The position numbers were made by a program, and so were the translations under genes. A stretch of 64,000 nucleotides of DNA from the NCBI RefSeq assembly GCF_002575655.3, contig NC_053035.3, positions 86,763,322-86,827,321 of the forward strand, given 5' to 3'. Below, piece after piece: positions 1 through 10,865 of this stretch. The notes under the pieces were generated by a model. It was not told the DNA's origin, searched no databases, and was given only the letters and a program-made list of their open reading frames with translations. Positions within the stretch are counted from its first letter, which is position 1; every line of letters begins with the position of its first letter. The DNA is from Aegilops tauschii subsp. strangulata. Lineage: Eukaryota; Streptophyta; Magnoliopsida; Poales; Poaceae.

Positions 1-2505
1 TTATTTTTTTATACCTAGGAGCACGTGTAGAGACGGGCTCTTGCAGAGCCCACTCCTTGACTTTGTCAATGCCTCTCTCTCCTCCACATAAGGAGTACTA
101 CTTGCTATGCATGCATGCGGCGGGCAGCTGGCGTCTTGAGGGGCCAGGGCGGTGAGAGCGGGCTCCGGAAGCGGTCCGAACTCCAGCATGGCCCACCTCA
201 CATTATCACCATATATTTCTTGGAGTCCGTGCGCGGCGGGCGGGCGATCTCTTCTCCCTCCCCCGTTTCTCTCTTCTCAGCCGACGCCTGCCGAGCGATT
301 AGATTTCGGCCATCAACGGTTTATTCAATTACGGTCCCACATGTCAGTGAAATTGCAAGACAATGCGTGTCCCCTCTGGTGAGCGGCGTGCGAGCCGGAC
401 TATCGGGGTTTCGACGCGTACGAGTCGTAAGTGTGCCGCCTTTTCCTTTAGAACTTGCGAAGCGTAACATTTTCGTGCGATCGATCGATAGAAATCCAGA
501 ACAAAATGACGAGGGCGGTGCTTTCCCGCTCGTTAGGCGGGCTAGTTCGAGTGATATGACGTGCTACAGTGCCGTCCACTTGCTCCATTTTTATGTAAGC
601 AAGAGATTACACTCTTACGCGGGAGGAGTGCAAAACACCGCGGATCTGATTTTGATCGAGCGATAACTGTTCCCTGCCAAATAATGGAGGATTGTTAGCA
701 ATTATAGCATGATAGTTAGGGCATCTCCAGCGCTGGCCCACAAATTTACACCGGCATCTGTCCGAGGACACTGATGGATGCCATCCGATGCTGCCCGCAT
801 ACCTTTCGACAACTATATGAACTAACCGGACGAAATTCGTGCAAACAAAGCAAATTTCAAATTAAGCGGATGAAATTCATTACATTTCGAAAACTTTTCC
901 TACAAACCGGACGAAATTCATTACATATTTCGCACAAACCGTACTAAAACCTACTGTAAACCTAATCTAAACGATCGCCGGCGCCCGACCACCATGTCCG
1001 GCCATGAACCCGAGAAAGCCGGCCATTGCCTTTGCCTCCTCCTCATCCGCCTCGATAACCTCCTCCTTCGGAGCACAAGGTTCTGAAGATTTCCGCCTCC
1101 ACGTCACCGTCAAGCAGCTAATCGGCCGCCGATGTTTACCCCACCAAGCTTGGCGTCGACTGAGTGGAGTAGCGGTGGCCTTCCCGGGACCAGAGCGGCG
1201 GCGACCTACCGTGTACTACTCTTCCTTGCTGCCGGCTGCGCCCGCGCACGCGCACCGGCTTCGTGGTCATGGCGGCGGAGGGCGGCCGGGGCGGTGCCGG
1301 CGATCTCCTTCGTTTGCTCCTGCGATAGTACGTCGAAGAGGGCTTTGGAGCGCGCCCGGAGCGGAGCCGCCGATGTCCCTCGTCTGCTCCTGTGACATTA
1401 CGTCCAAGAGAGCTTCGGAGCACCAGGAGGCCATGGTTTAAGTGGTGCCGACAGAAGGAAGGGACCGGAGGAGAATAAGTGTGGGTCTTTGGCTATGGCT
1501 GGGAGCTGGGGCTCAAGTTAATATAGCGGGCGAATGGCAATGAGCCGCGGCAGACGGATGGACAACTGGCGCCGGAGTAGGTTCGTCGGGCGTGAATGTG
1601 GACGCTGCTTCAGTGACTTAACTGCAGATGCGTTTGGGTTACTGACATGTGGGCCCAACGGGCATCTGGCCCGCATGTCAGTGACACACCAATTGCACCT
1701 GCAGTTAAGTCTGGTGAATGCGGCATTGACATTCTGGAGAGACGGTGACCGTTTCAGGCGGGAAGCACGCGCTAGCGATGGAAGGGGTTTCGGTGTGCAG
1801 TGGCACTAAGATCGGTCGCTCATGATAGTACATACTTCGTACCATACTACCATAGTACCCTCTCTAGCTTAGGCTGTTTTATAGATTGTTGTTGTGATGG
1901 ACGATATACATGAGCAAGGCGGTCTGAGTATGACCGTTGGTGTTGAGCCAGGTGAATACATGCTCGGCGTTCGTGTAGGCCTCCATCAAACGTCTAAACA
2001 GTAATGTCAGGCACCGCTGGGGCGCGCAGGTGATGGGCTCGCCGTTTGCGTTGCGCCATGAGCAGGACTTTGATTTAGAGGGCGACGTGCATGCATTAGC
2101 ATGCTTTGACAGCGTGAGCGTGAGTGTCTGACGCGAAGTATTTCATTTTCATTTGGCTGACGAGGGTGCGTTGCAGCGACGAGTCTGTGGTTTGATTCCC
2201 CACATACGCATAATTTTTGTTTTTACAGTATTTCTTTCTCCATTGTCAGGTAGGCCCGCGTAGATAGATAAAGAACACGAGCTGATGAGGCGCATGCGGA
2301 CTGTTTGATTGGTCAACCAGACAAATACGGAGCTATACGCTGAGCCAGTGACCATATAATCACCATATCTTGTATACAATGATCAAAGTGAGCTATCAAG
2401 ACAAGTTCGATGACCGCCAATGCATTTTACTCGGTAATAAATGACCAGGATTGAAGGGGAATCCAAATTTGCTTCCTCTTCTGTCCTTGAGCTCTTGACA
2501 AACCA
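1..2505. other. Low-copy non-coding DNA, left part
   Basis: I see no reading frame here with recognisable domain content. The open stretches (for example 115-666 and 1004-1441) lie in GC-rich DNA open in several frames on both strands. The stretch near 721-960 begins with a motif (gggcatctccagcgctgg) like a class II TIR, but I found no matching opposite end. Segments around 181-240 and 1713-1800 recur in diverged form at 4321-4370 and 5021-5100. A possible Pol III box pair lies at 2154-2199. Because a CACTA right terminus lies at 15053 and no left terminus is visible, all of this may be interior to a very large CACTA element. Confidence 0.4.
1639..1686. repeat. Imperfect inverted repeat (hairpin)
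   Basis: The arms tgacatgtgggcc and ggcccgcatgtca face each other across a loop of about 13 bases. They form a 13-bp stem with one mismatch. No function is assigned. Confidence 0.5.
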
Positions 2506-2949
2506 ATGCACTATACGGTGTGTCCGGCCACTCCACCCCAGAGCTCTCACCAAGCGTCGTTCATGCCACCGCGCCGCACACTAACCGGTAAGGCAACGAT
2601 GGCATCCCGCTGCGCCGAGTTCCTCGCCGCCCACGACCGCACACAAAATGGTAGGGAAGTGATGGCATCCCGCCATGCCGAGTTCATCGCCGCTCACGAC
2701 CTCACAACTATGTGGGAGGAATTTGAAGATGCCAAGGCCGAATGGGCGGTAGAGCAAGAGGTGGCCAAAGCCGCACAGAGGAAGCGGAAAAGTCAGAAAG
2801 CACTCAAGAAAAGAGAGGCCCGCCGCCGCAAGAAAGAAAAGGACGCACGCGCTGCTGCGGAGAGGTCGGCGGAGATCCAAGCACGGTGGGGTGTCGCTGA
2901 CAAAGCCGGGAAGGAGAACGACGGCGTCTGGCCAGCATGTGAGAAGTAG
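2506..2949 (+). CDS. Hypothetical basic coiled-coil protein, 147 aa
   Basis: I do not recognise this frame. It starts with ATG and encodes 147 residues. The N-terminal half contains a tandem duplication: MASRCAEFLAAHD near residue 33 recurs as MASRHAEFIAAHD near residue 53. From about residue 70 to 135 it is very rich in Lys, Arg, Glu and Ala (for example KRKSQKALKKREARRRKKEK), which suggests a charged helix or coiled coil with nuclear-localisation-like basic clusters. The internal repeat and ordered composition make it more gene-like than its neighbours. It has no homologue I can name and no clear promoter. It may be an exon fragment of a transposon gene or chance in GC-rich DNA. Confidence 0.3.
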   Translation: MHYTVCPATPPQSSHQASFMPPRRTLTGKATMASRCAEFLAAHDRTQNGREVMASRHAEFIAAHDLTTMWEEFEDAKAEWAVEQEVAKAAQRKRKSQKALKKREARRRKKEKDARAAAERSAEIQARWGVADKAGKENDGVWPACEK

Positions 2950-4598
2950 TACTACTAGTAGTTAGTGTGTGTGTCTGTGTCTGAGTACGAGCATGTACCA
3001 ATACTACTAGTTACTACTGTAGTTTTTAGAGCAAATTACCAGTACATTAGCCTAGACTAAATGGAAAAAATTCCTATCCTAAGCATCAAATGTCATCTCT
3101 TTCTCTATAGGAATTGAGATGCATGTCATCTCACTTCCTATGATTTTCATATTCCTATCCTATGAACGAAAGGAGGCCTCTGTCGGAGTAACTACTGTAG
3201 CTAGCAGTACTGCTGGTACAGTAGTTTTCTTCAAGAAGCAGAATTCAACGAAGTCATGATGGTTCCTTCGTCCGAGCAACTTCAAAGTGGGAAGTGGGCC
3301 TGTGATTTGACGGCTCATTAGTCATTGTTACTGCGGCGCGACGACCTGGGTGACTCTCCCTTGGAGTTCTGTGTGCATGGCAAGTGGACCAGGATGGTCG
3401 ATGTCCCACATGTTGGCGAACGGAAGTATTCTTTCCGATATCGAGGAGCAAGGAAATCGCGTGGTATAGTATCACTGCTGATTGGTTCGCAAAAAAAATA
3501 GTATCACTGCCGATTTATAATTATTTTTTATTTCTAATGAATGCTAGCGTTTCAACTCTTACGACGAAGGGTGCCAAACACGGCACATGCTGGATGTCCC
3601 ACACGTCAGCGAAAGGAGTGGGACATGAACCAACTAATATAGTAGTAGTAGAGTACTTAGGCACGTACTCCATAACATCACCGTGCATTGCACGTACAAC
3701 ATTTAGTGGTAGTACGTAGTAAGAGACAAATGCCGCCCAAGAGTTCCCTTCTCGACCTACTTTTGGGTGTTTGGTAGAGTGTACGAAGGGTGCATGAGTC
3801 CACACTAGTTTAGCACAAATACACTAGAAGCATGCATGAAGAGAGCATGCATGAAGAGGGGTGTTGAGTTGAGCATGCATGAAGAGGGAACAACTAAGCT
3901 GAGACGAGAACGCAACCAAACACACCCTATATGCCACGCATGTTCATACCATTTGTGCCTTTCTACTTCACTTACTGCGCTACATTACTCAGGTTCGTAC
4001 GTCCACTCCTGGGTACATGTCCGTCTCGTAGTTCCAGTCCCACGTGTTCTTCATATAGATGGAACGATCCTTGCATAACACGTGCACCTTGATGCTAGAT
4101 GTCTCGCGTGTTGGCAAAAGGATGAACAAAGCTCACGTAAAAAAATAGAGTGGAAGAACATAGATTCCGGACGACCGAGAAGGAGCAAGGAACCTCGTGG
4201 TGGAGCGTCTGCACTCATAATATTTAATATTATTCAGCGATATAAAATTAACCAATCATCTCCACAGTGGACTGGAAGAGTACGAAACACGGCAGCCCAG
4301 TGTAGTTACATCATACTAGTACATGGCTAACCCACGCTATCACCATATTTCTTGGCTTCCGTGCGACACCTATCTCTAGTAATCCAGCAGCCTGTATCGC
4401 TTCTCCTTCCTCGTCTCTATCAAAGTGCGGAGGGCTGGCGTTTCTGCCGTCTATTGAGGTCGGTTAACTATCACATGTTAGCGACATTCCAAGAGCATTC
4501 TAAAAAAAATTCCTTTCACGTTCCGTTTTCAAAAAGAAAAAAATCCTTTCACGTACGAATTTTCCTGTATGCTTTGAGCAACTTGCATGTCCTATACT
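2950..4598. other. Non-coding DNA with MITE-like remnants
   Basis: No supported gene. The block 3050-3180, with arms such as ttcctatcctaag and attcctatcctatgaacg, resembles a degenerate short DNA transposon of the type that begins 'aggcctctttgattcatagga'; a related remnant is at 10525-10620. Three spaced variants of 'gatgtcccacatgttggcgaa' occur near 3400, 3590 and 4098, so the stretch contains diverged repeats. A near-palindrome cgtgcattgcacg is at about 3681 and again at about 5739. Confidence 0.35.
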
Positions 4599-4910
4599 GC
4601 TCCTGTTTGATACTCTAACTTAGCTAGAGGTTAGACTAACTCATGACTAACCCTGAACTAACTGTAGCCAAAGAGGTGTTTGGGTGACAGGGTTAGATTG
4701 ACAATAAATGCACTTCATGGAGAGAGAAAAGTGATTTTTCAGTGGTCCCAATGAGAACTATCTCCAGTTAGCACCTCTTGGGTGGGATAGTTTTTTTTGG
4801 TGGGTTCGGTGCAACTTGCTCCAATTTAAACCCTCATGCTTGGATACTTTAGGGCTATTTGAGCCCCAACTAGCTCAAACTAACTCTAACCCATGGATCC
4901 AAACAGGGCC
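4599..4910. mobile_element. Tourist-like (PIF/Harbinger) MITE
   Basis: A 312-bp segment has imperfect terminal inverted repeats. The left end reads gctcctgtttgatactctaac and the right end, read in reverse complement, ggccctgtttggatccatgg. The interior is AT-rich without coding capacity and holds inverted pieces such as ccaaagaggtgtttgggtg against agcacctcttgggtggg. Size, termini and lack of coding fit a Tourist-type element. The 3-bp target duplication is not clear, so the exact ends are uncertain by a few bases. Confidence 0.5.
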
Positions 4911-6299
4911 TATGGCCAGTCTCGACGCGGAGCAGTCGCGTGCACCGGGAAGCGGCGCTCTCTCGGCCGTCGCGCCACTTCAAAGCCGGCGCCAGTGAGA
5001 GGTCGCCTTCGCTCTGGCCGGGCATTAATGCGGCACTGACGCTCCAGGGCGACGCTGACCGTTTCACGTGGGAAGCGCGCGCTGGCAAGGGAGTATAGGT
5101 TTTGAACGGTTTCAGGTGTAGTACTGGTAGTTTGCAAAACTACTCAATTATTGCACTCAGTTTCCTAAGAAATTGTGGTAAAAAACGTTACTCCACAGCC
5201 CGCTTCCCTTCTCCTTCCTCTTCCACCACCCGCGCACGTCCGCGGGAAGCGACCGATCAACCCTTATATAGGAGTGCTAGCACAAAAAGATGCATGCATG
5301 GCCACTAAAATTTCCATATTAAAGCGCCGCTCCGGCGGGAGTATGGCGTATGTTGTTACCTTCGGCCGGCCCATGGCTACCGGGCGACGGCGACCAGAGA
5401 AGAGGTGGCGGGAGGGGAATGAATGCAGCTACTGTTTGGGTTCGCCTTCCGGCTTAAATAAATACGCAACATCACGTGTACCCGCGGGTGCACAAATTAT
5501 AACATACGTGTCTGCTTAAGTGGGCGTCACGTAACTGGTGTGTGTGTGAGAGAGATTCTGAGAGACAGAGTGCGTGTGTGCGACTCTACTCTTCGGACAT
5601 GTACTCAACCTTACCAGGATATAAGTATAATGGTATTTACTTTAGCTAGTGATTTACGTGGCCATGTTAACGTGGTTGTGTCAAAAAAATGTCACTTCCT
5701 GCTCGTGATTTGCGTTATATAATTACAAGCAAGATTCTCGTGCATTGCACGGAACATCAATATGCATTTTTTTACAGAACACCTGTTGTGATTGACCCAT
5801 GCAGGAGTAATCCCATGTGTAAAAACTAATGATATCTCGAGAATTTTATCGAAAAACTGGTATCTCGAGAATGTCATCGAAAAAAATGAAAGATGAGAGA
5901 TAAGGCGAGGAGGAGTGGAGCGTGGTGGTGACTGATGGTCGGAATGGGCGGAGGCATGGGGATGGACGGCGCCGGCAGGCGGCAGCGGCCACCATGCATG
6001 CTAGATTGTTCCAGAGACTTATTCCTTTTTTAATTGCTGAGCAATGAGGTTGCGGGAGATAATGATGTGGAGAGAGGTGCGGGTATCTTTTGTAAAATTA
6101 TCATAGTTTGCTTTCTATCCTCAGATATAGATCATACGGTCTGTATTACAAGATGGCAGGCACACCATCACCGCCAACTCATTTTTTTATAAGGGTACAG
6201 ATGATAAGTTTGCTGACTACTAAAGTAAAGTGGAATTTTTCCATGTTATGCAAGTAAATAAAGGTGATTTTTTATCATACGGGTAAGGTTGGATGAAGG
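4911..6299. other. Non-coding DNA
   Basis: No supported gene. 5021-5100 (around gaccgtttcacgtgggaagc) is a diverged copy of 1713-1800 (around gaccgtttcaggcgggaagc). Short open frames such as 5175-5519 have no recognisable domain. Confidence 0.4.
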
Positions 6300-6339
6300 G
6301 TGGCAGGAACAAATGCTCCGCCTAGAGCATGTGTGTGTG

Positions 6340-6592
6340 GGATGGAGTCTTAGTGTGTGTGTGGGGTGTGTGTGTGTGAGAGAGAGATAGAGAGAGAGAG
6401 AGGAGAGAGAGATGGAGTCTTAGTTTGTGTGTGTGTGTGTGAGAGAGAGAGATGGAGTCTTAGTGTGTGTGTGTGGGGGGGTGTGTGTGCGTGCGTGTGT
6501 GTGTGTGTGTGTGAGAGAGAGAGATGGAGTCTTAGTGTGCATGTGTGTGTGGGGGGGTGCGTGCGTGTGTGTGTGTGTGTCGCGGGGTCCTC
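6340..6592. repeat. Compound (TG)n/(GA)n microsatellite
   Basis: Four imperfect units each start with gatggagtcttag and continue as long TG runs, short G runs and then GA runs. Unit starts are near 6342, 6411, 6452 and 6524. Frames read through it are low-complexity artefacts. Confidence 0.85.
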
Positions 6593-7026
6593 CGTGGAGG
6601 ATGTAATTTAAGTGTGCATGGCTTCATCATAGAGAGGTGATGTGTATGGCAGAGGCCACCAACGATGGGGTGTGAGAGAGAAAATGCCCGTAGAGAGGGA
6701 AGAGAAGGTGTGTGTGCGCGTGAGAGGAGTCGACATCGAGAGAACGTGTTTGTTCGAGAGACACCGAGGAAGATTACTATATATCGATGGTGCATGTAGG
6801 CGGGAATTAAACAAAGGGATGGTCTTATTGGTTTCGGGGATATAGGGGAAGAGTGAGAGGCGGGGGGGGGGGGGTAGCTAGAAGGAGATTGTTAAGTGTG
6901 AGTGTGTGTTTTACCCATCCAGGCGGAAGTTATGTGCACAAAAGAGGAGAACGATTCGATGTGGCTTTAGGATTGAGGGTAATTTAACGTATGGAAACAT
7001 AGAGACCTTGAACGTGCATGTGTGAG

Positions 7027-7080
7027 AGGTATACATGTATACATGTATACGTGGGATGTGTGTGTGTGCGCGCGCGCATG
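7027..7080. repeat. Short tandem repeats with alternating TG/CG tract
   Basis: A repeat of tatacatg units (7027-7052) is followed by an alternating purine-pyrimidine run, gtgtgtgtgtgcgcgcgcgc, near 7058-7079. Confidence 0.7.
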
Positions 7081-7312
7081 ATCGAGATAAAAGAAAGAAG
7101 ACATAAGTCATAAGATCAACGACATGGGAGAGACGGATCGGTATGACAATATGCATGCATGTGAGAATGCAGGGAAGCAGGCCCGACAATTGAGCATGTG
7201 TTTTTGTCTTTAAGAGATAGTGGCGTGGGCTGGAGCATGCATCTATGGCGAGCAAAGGGAGTGAGGCGCAACGATTGTGCAAAAGAGACCAACCTATAAA
7301 TGCATATGTATG

Positions 7313-7610
7313 GAGAGACATATATAGTGTGGGTGATAGGAAGCAAGACTCCGTGCGAGAAAGAAATGTTGACGGAGAAACTACAGATAGATACAGAAAT
7401 GGAGATGCTAGCTAGAGGGACATCCGCTAGTTTGGGTGTTGGAGATGACCGTCGGGTGGTTCAAAGGGTGAAGTTATATATGTGTGTGAGAGGGCACTTG
7501 ACTGCATGTAGAGAGAAACATATGTAGTGTGCGTGATAGGAACCAAGAGTGAGGGCGAGAAAGAAGGTTGATGGAGAAACAGATAAATAGAAAGATAAAG
7601 ATGCTAGCTA
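7313..7610. repeat. Diverged tandem repeat, ~193-bp period
   Basis: Two related copies begin at about 7313 (agacatatatagtgtgggtg) and 7506 (aaacatatgtagtgtgcgtg). Both continue through matching 'gcgagaaagaa', 'ggagaaac' and 'gatgctagctag' blocks. Purine-rich, no coding role seen. Confidence 0.55.
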
Positions 7611-7728
7611 GTGTGCGTTAGAGATAGGAGTCGAGTGGATCAGAAGGCTGGGTTATGGGTGTGTGTAGGTGTGAGAGAGATAGAGAGAGGGTGCATGTGA
7701 GTCACATACAAACAGATATCAGAGAGAA

Positions 7729-8080
7729 ATGAGATCCAGAGAGACGGAGTTTTGTGTCTGCGAGAGAGAAAGATATTTCACAACGAGAGTGATAGCTAGA
7801 GAGACATATGAGGGAACGCAAGATATCTCTAGGGAGAGAGGGTGTGTGTGAGCGACATACAAGAGAACAATGGAGAAATATGAGACCCTGGGAGACAGAG
7901 TTTGTGTTTGTGTGTGAGAAAGAGATATTGAAGAGGAAGAGTCGTAGGTTCTCATATCTAAGGAGCGAAAGACATCTCTGTATGAGGGGTGTGCGAGTGG
8001 CACACATGGGAATAGTAGAGAGAAATGAGACCCCGGGAGACAAAGTTTTGTGTTTGTGTGAGAGAAAGAGATTCCACATG
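7729..8080. repeat. Diverged tandem repeat, ~150-bp period, three copies
   Basis: Copies begin near 7729, 7880 and 8025. Each starts 'atgaga(t/c)cc', then 'gagac.(g/a)agttt', a TG-rich segment and 'gagaaaga'. Spacings are 151 and 145 bp. The strand is AG/TG-rich, so several open frames on either strand here are spurious. Confidence 0.6.
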
Positions 8081-9027
8081 GAGAATCATAGTTAGAGACA
8101 CATAGCAGGGAGCGAGATATACTTAGAGAGAGATAGAGTGATGAAGGTCGAGGGAGAGAGTACCGTCAGTGTGTTACGAAGATAAAAGATCATTGTCGAC
8201 ATACAGGTAGCACGAGAGATACCTGAGAGACGATGAACGCGTATAGGTCCAGAGAGATAGTCCTATATAAGCATGAGTGATAGCTATATGAGACGAATAT
8301 CTGGATTAAAGGGGATTCAAATATTTAAACTGGAGATCACGACATCGATAATATCATAACGCAAATTGGTGTATCAAACATGCATATTCATTTGAATTTG
8401 GGCACACGTGTAATGTTATATAGTTTATCAATATTGGTGATCCATAGATTCTTCAATTACAAACAATGCATGGTTTATATGCAATTAATGTCTAAACGGG
8501 ATTACACTATATGTTGCGTGTGTGAAACACATTATACATGTTTGAGAAGTAGAAAAAACCCGCATGAAACACACATTAATTGGAGACAGTTAGCGAGGAA
8601 TGCATACATTGGATTTCAACATAAAGTGGTTTTAAATATTTGAAAATCCAAATTGATGGAAACAACCTTATGAATCTGAGATCATGCCATTTGTAAACCA
8701 TATTTATGTATAAATGGTGTTGTGCTTTTGAAAGTATATAAAAAAAGTGATGTATATAGAATGTAATTCCAATTGAAAATGGATCCCGCCCAAAAAAAAT
8801 TAGAATACAAACGGGATTCGAATTGAGTTGGCACGGTAAACGTGCACTCTGCAAAATTTGAACGAAGCGGGGAAATTCGCAGTAACCGCCCGAAACCAAA
8901 ATCCGCGAGATGGAAATCACTACTACCTATCCCTGCCACGCAAAGCCTATCTGCTGGATTTCTATAGGTTTCGATAGGGGTAGGTTTGTAATTTCACCCA
9001 AACGTGACGTAACCGCCTCTCATCCGG
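8081..9027. other. AT-rich non-coding DNA
   Basis: No gene or recognised transposon. The text 'cactactacc' near 8918 is not a CACTA terminus because it lacks the A-rich continuation seen at 15036-15053. Confidence 0.4.
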
Positions 9028-9326
9028 ATTCATACACGGTGGGCGCCAAAACACAGTGTGTCCTCGGCCGAAATCGACTCCCTCCCCGATTCATATTCAT
9101 ACACGGTGGGTGCCAAAAACAAACTCTCGTCGGCAAATATTCGGTGTATGCGAGATTACCGTCCTATCCCCAACCGACTAATGTTGCTGTGATGTAGTAG
9201 AAATTTGAAATGGGGGCTAAGTTTATAAATTTCCTCGCATTTGAGACAAGCGCGCCTTGAATACATGGTTCCCCCTTCCTCTCTACCTCCCTTTTCCCCA
9301 TTCGTACTCCGTGGGCGCCAAAACAC
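9028..9326. repeat. Three copies of a 26-bp motif upstream of the transposase-like gene
   Basis: The motif attcatacacggtgggcgcc followed by aaaaca occurs at 9028, 9095 and, with changes, 9300. The three copies lie just upstream of the first possible coding exon, so they may be part of its promoter or 5' leader. Confidence 0.6.
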
Positions 9327-9393
9327 CCTCTCCACCCCACCCTCCTCCGTCCACCGCCGTCCGCCACCCCATCCACCGCCGTCCTCCTCCACC

Positions 9394-9664
9394 ATGCCGG
9401 AGCTGATACCCCGACGCCGCCGTCCATTACAAGAGATCGACCTCTCTCATCCACGGCTTCGGACCGGGATCCTTGCATCCCGTCCTCTCGCTTCATCCCC
9501 GCCGTCGTCCACCTTGCCGGCACCGCTCCTACGACCGTCTCGTCCACCGCGCCCCGCCGCCACCGTCTACCCTCCTAGATCTGCTTCCACGCCGCTGACA
9601 GCCATCGCTACCGCAGCACCGTCAAATTCTCAGCAGATGCGTACACGACGCCGCACCAGAGGCG
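9394..9664 (+). CDS. Possible first coding exon of the transposase-like gene
   Basis: An ATG in a good context (ccaccatgccgg) opens a Pro/Ser/Arg-rich frame starting MPELIPRRRRPLQEIDLSHP. It runs to a possible splice donor (aggcg|gtactc) at 9664. It lies upstream of, and on the same strand as, the well-supported exons starting at 10866. The reading phase at this donor does not fit the nearest acceptors before 10866, so either another exon intervenes or this is a separate leader frame. Low-complexity composition limits confidence. Confidence 0.3.
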
Positions 9665-9711
9665 GTACTCTTTCGTATCTGCTCAACTTATTTATCGCAG
9701 CAAGAAAATAG

Positions 9712-10280
9712 ATCGCCACTGCTTTACTCTGATTTCTTGTCTTGGTTGCGAAGTTGCCTTTGTCCGGTTTGCACCTTCAGATCCGCCATGGCACGCTCAA
9801 CACTATACTCCCAATGCTTATGGTTTTCCCCTTTTATATTCCACACTAGTTAAATCACAGTAGACTAAATTTCAAAATTGGGTCAGTCGATTTTTCAGAG
9901 CTCGCCGGAGTTCGCCAGTGCGATCGAAGGGGCTCGGGTGGTTGTGGGGCCTCGCCGAACGAATAAAACTCGACGCGGGTGGGGGTTGGGGCGGGGGTGG
10001 GGGTGGGGGTGGCGGAGGAACACAGGCGGTGGGGGCCGGTGGTCCGGCCGGCGGCCCGTGCGGTGTTCTGTACGGGAAGAATCAGAGACGAGGAAGAAGA
10101 AGGGTTAGGAGACGTAGGATCTTCATCCAACCGCCTGAAATGGTCGAGAGACAGCTGGGAGTTGCATTCTTAATGCGCTCTGGTTCATCATGTGTGGGCA
10201 CTGCGCAACCAACATTTTATTATCCAAAATCTGCTTGCTCTTCTTTACCATGTTCCTCTTCCGTTCTTCTTTAATATGTA
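9712..10280. other. Putative intron sequence, GC-rich in part
   Basis: No convincing exon. The G-rich run around 9975-10015 gives glycine-rich frames on one strand and proline-rich frames on the other, typical of low complexity rather than coding sequence. Confidence 0.35.
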
Positions 10281-10439
10281 CTCTCTCCGTTCCTAAATAC
10301 AAGTCTTTGTATAGATTCCACCATGGACTACATATGGAGCAAAATGAGTGAATCTACACTCTAAAATGTATCTGGATACATCTGTATGTGATCCATAGTG
10401 GAAATCTCTGCCAAGACTTATATTTTGGAACGGAGGGAG
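10281..10439. mobile_element. Stowaway-like (Tc1/Mariner) MITE
   Basis: A 159-bp element with terminal inverted repeats: ctctctccgttcctaaatac at the left and ttttggaacggagggag at the right. It is flanked by TA dinucleotides at 10279-10280 and 10440-10441, the expected Stowaway target duplication. Internal arms (aagtctttgtatagattcca against the mirrored aaatctctgccaagactta) extend the inversion. It lies in what would be the first intron of the downstream gene. Size, TIR and TA target match the abundant Triticeae Stowaway families. Confidence 0.9.
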
Positions 10440-10865
10440 TATGATAGTAGTACAGTATGTTCCTTGTACTGAAGATGAGCAGGGACATTTGCAGTGTAGA
10501 GGTCTATACGGTCGGTTGTGATGGACACTTTGAGCCTCTTTGATTCGTAGGATCTTGTAAACATAGGAATAGGATTTGTAGTGGCCTGCCCACTTGAATC
10601 CTATAAGAATAGCAAGGAAATGCGGGGAGCTGTGTCGCCTTTGAGAGTTACACTGATATTAACAGTACCGCACCTTCACTTGAAGAGAGCTGGTATCTGA
10701 AGCCTTTCTAGCCGTACCGGCAATACTAGCACATATATTCCAGCAAGTTCCACTTTGCTGATTTTACTCTGATGCTTAAGGTTTTCCCGTTATATCTACA
10801 CTATGATCTGTGTAGCTGCTTTGTGTCGCACTAGCAGCAGTCCACTCTTGAAGCTAAACACTGCA

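Noticed and set aside
115..666. 183-codon open frame on the plus strand
   Set aside because: No domain or homologue recognised, overlapping open frames nearby, GC-rich composition; not enough support for a gene.
1004..1441. Overlapping open frames on both strands
   Set aside because: High GC makes stops rare in several frames at once; no frame has recognisable content.
6357..6611. Open frames in the TG/GA microsatellite
   Set aside because: Val-Cys and Glu-Arg repeats only; a low-complexity artefact.
7702..8095. Three overlapping frames in the tandem repeats
   Set aside because: Arise from repeated purine-rich units, not conserved coding.
8918..8927. cactactacc as a possible CACTA left end
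   Set aside because: Lacks the A-run and following bases of the right TIR at 15036-15053 and no subterminal repeats follow it.
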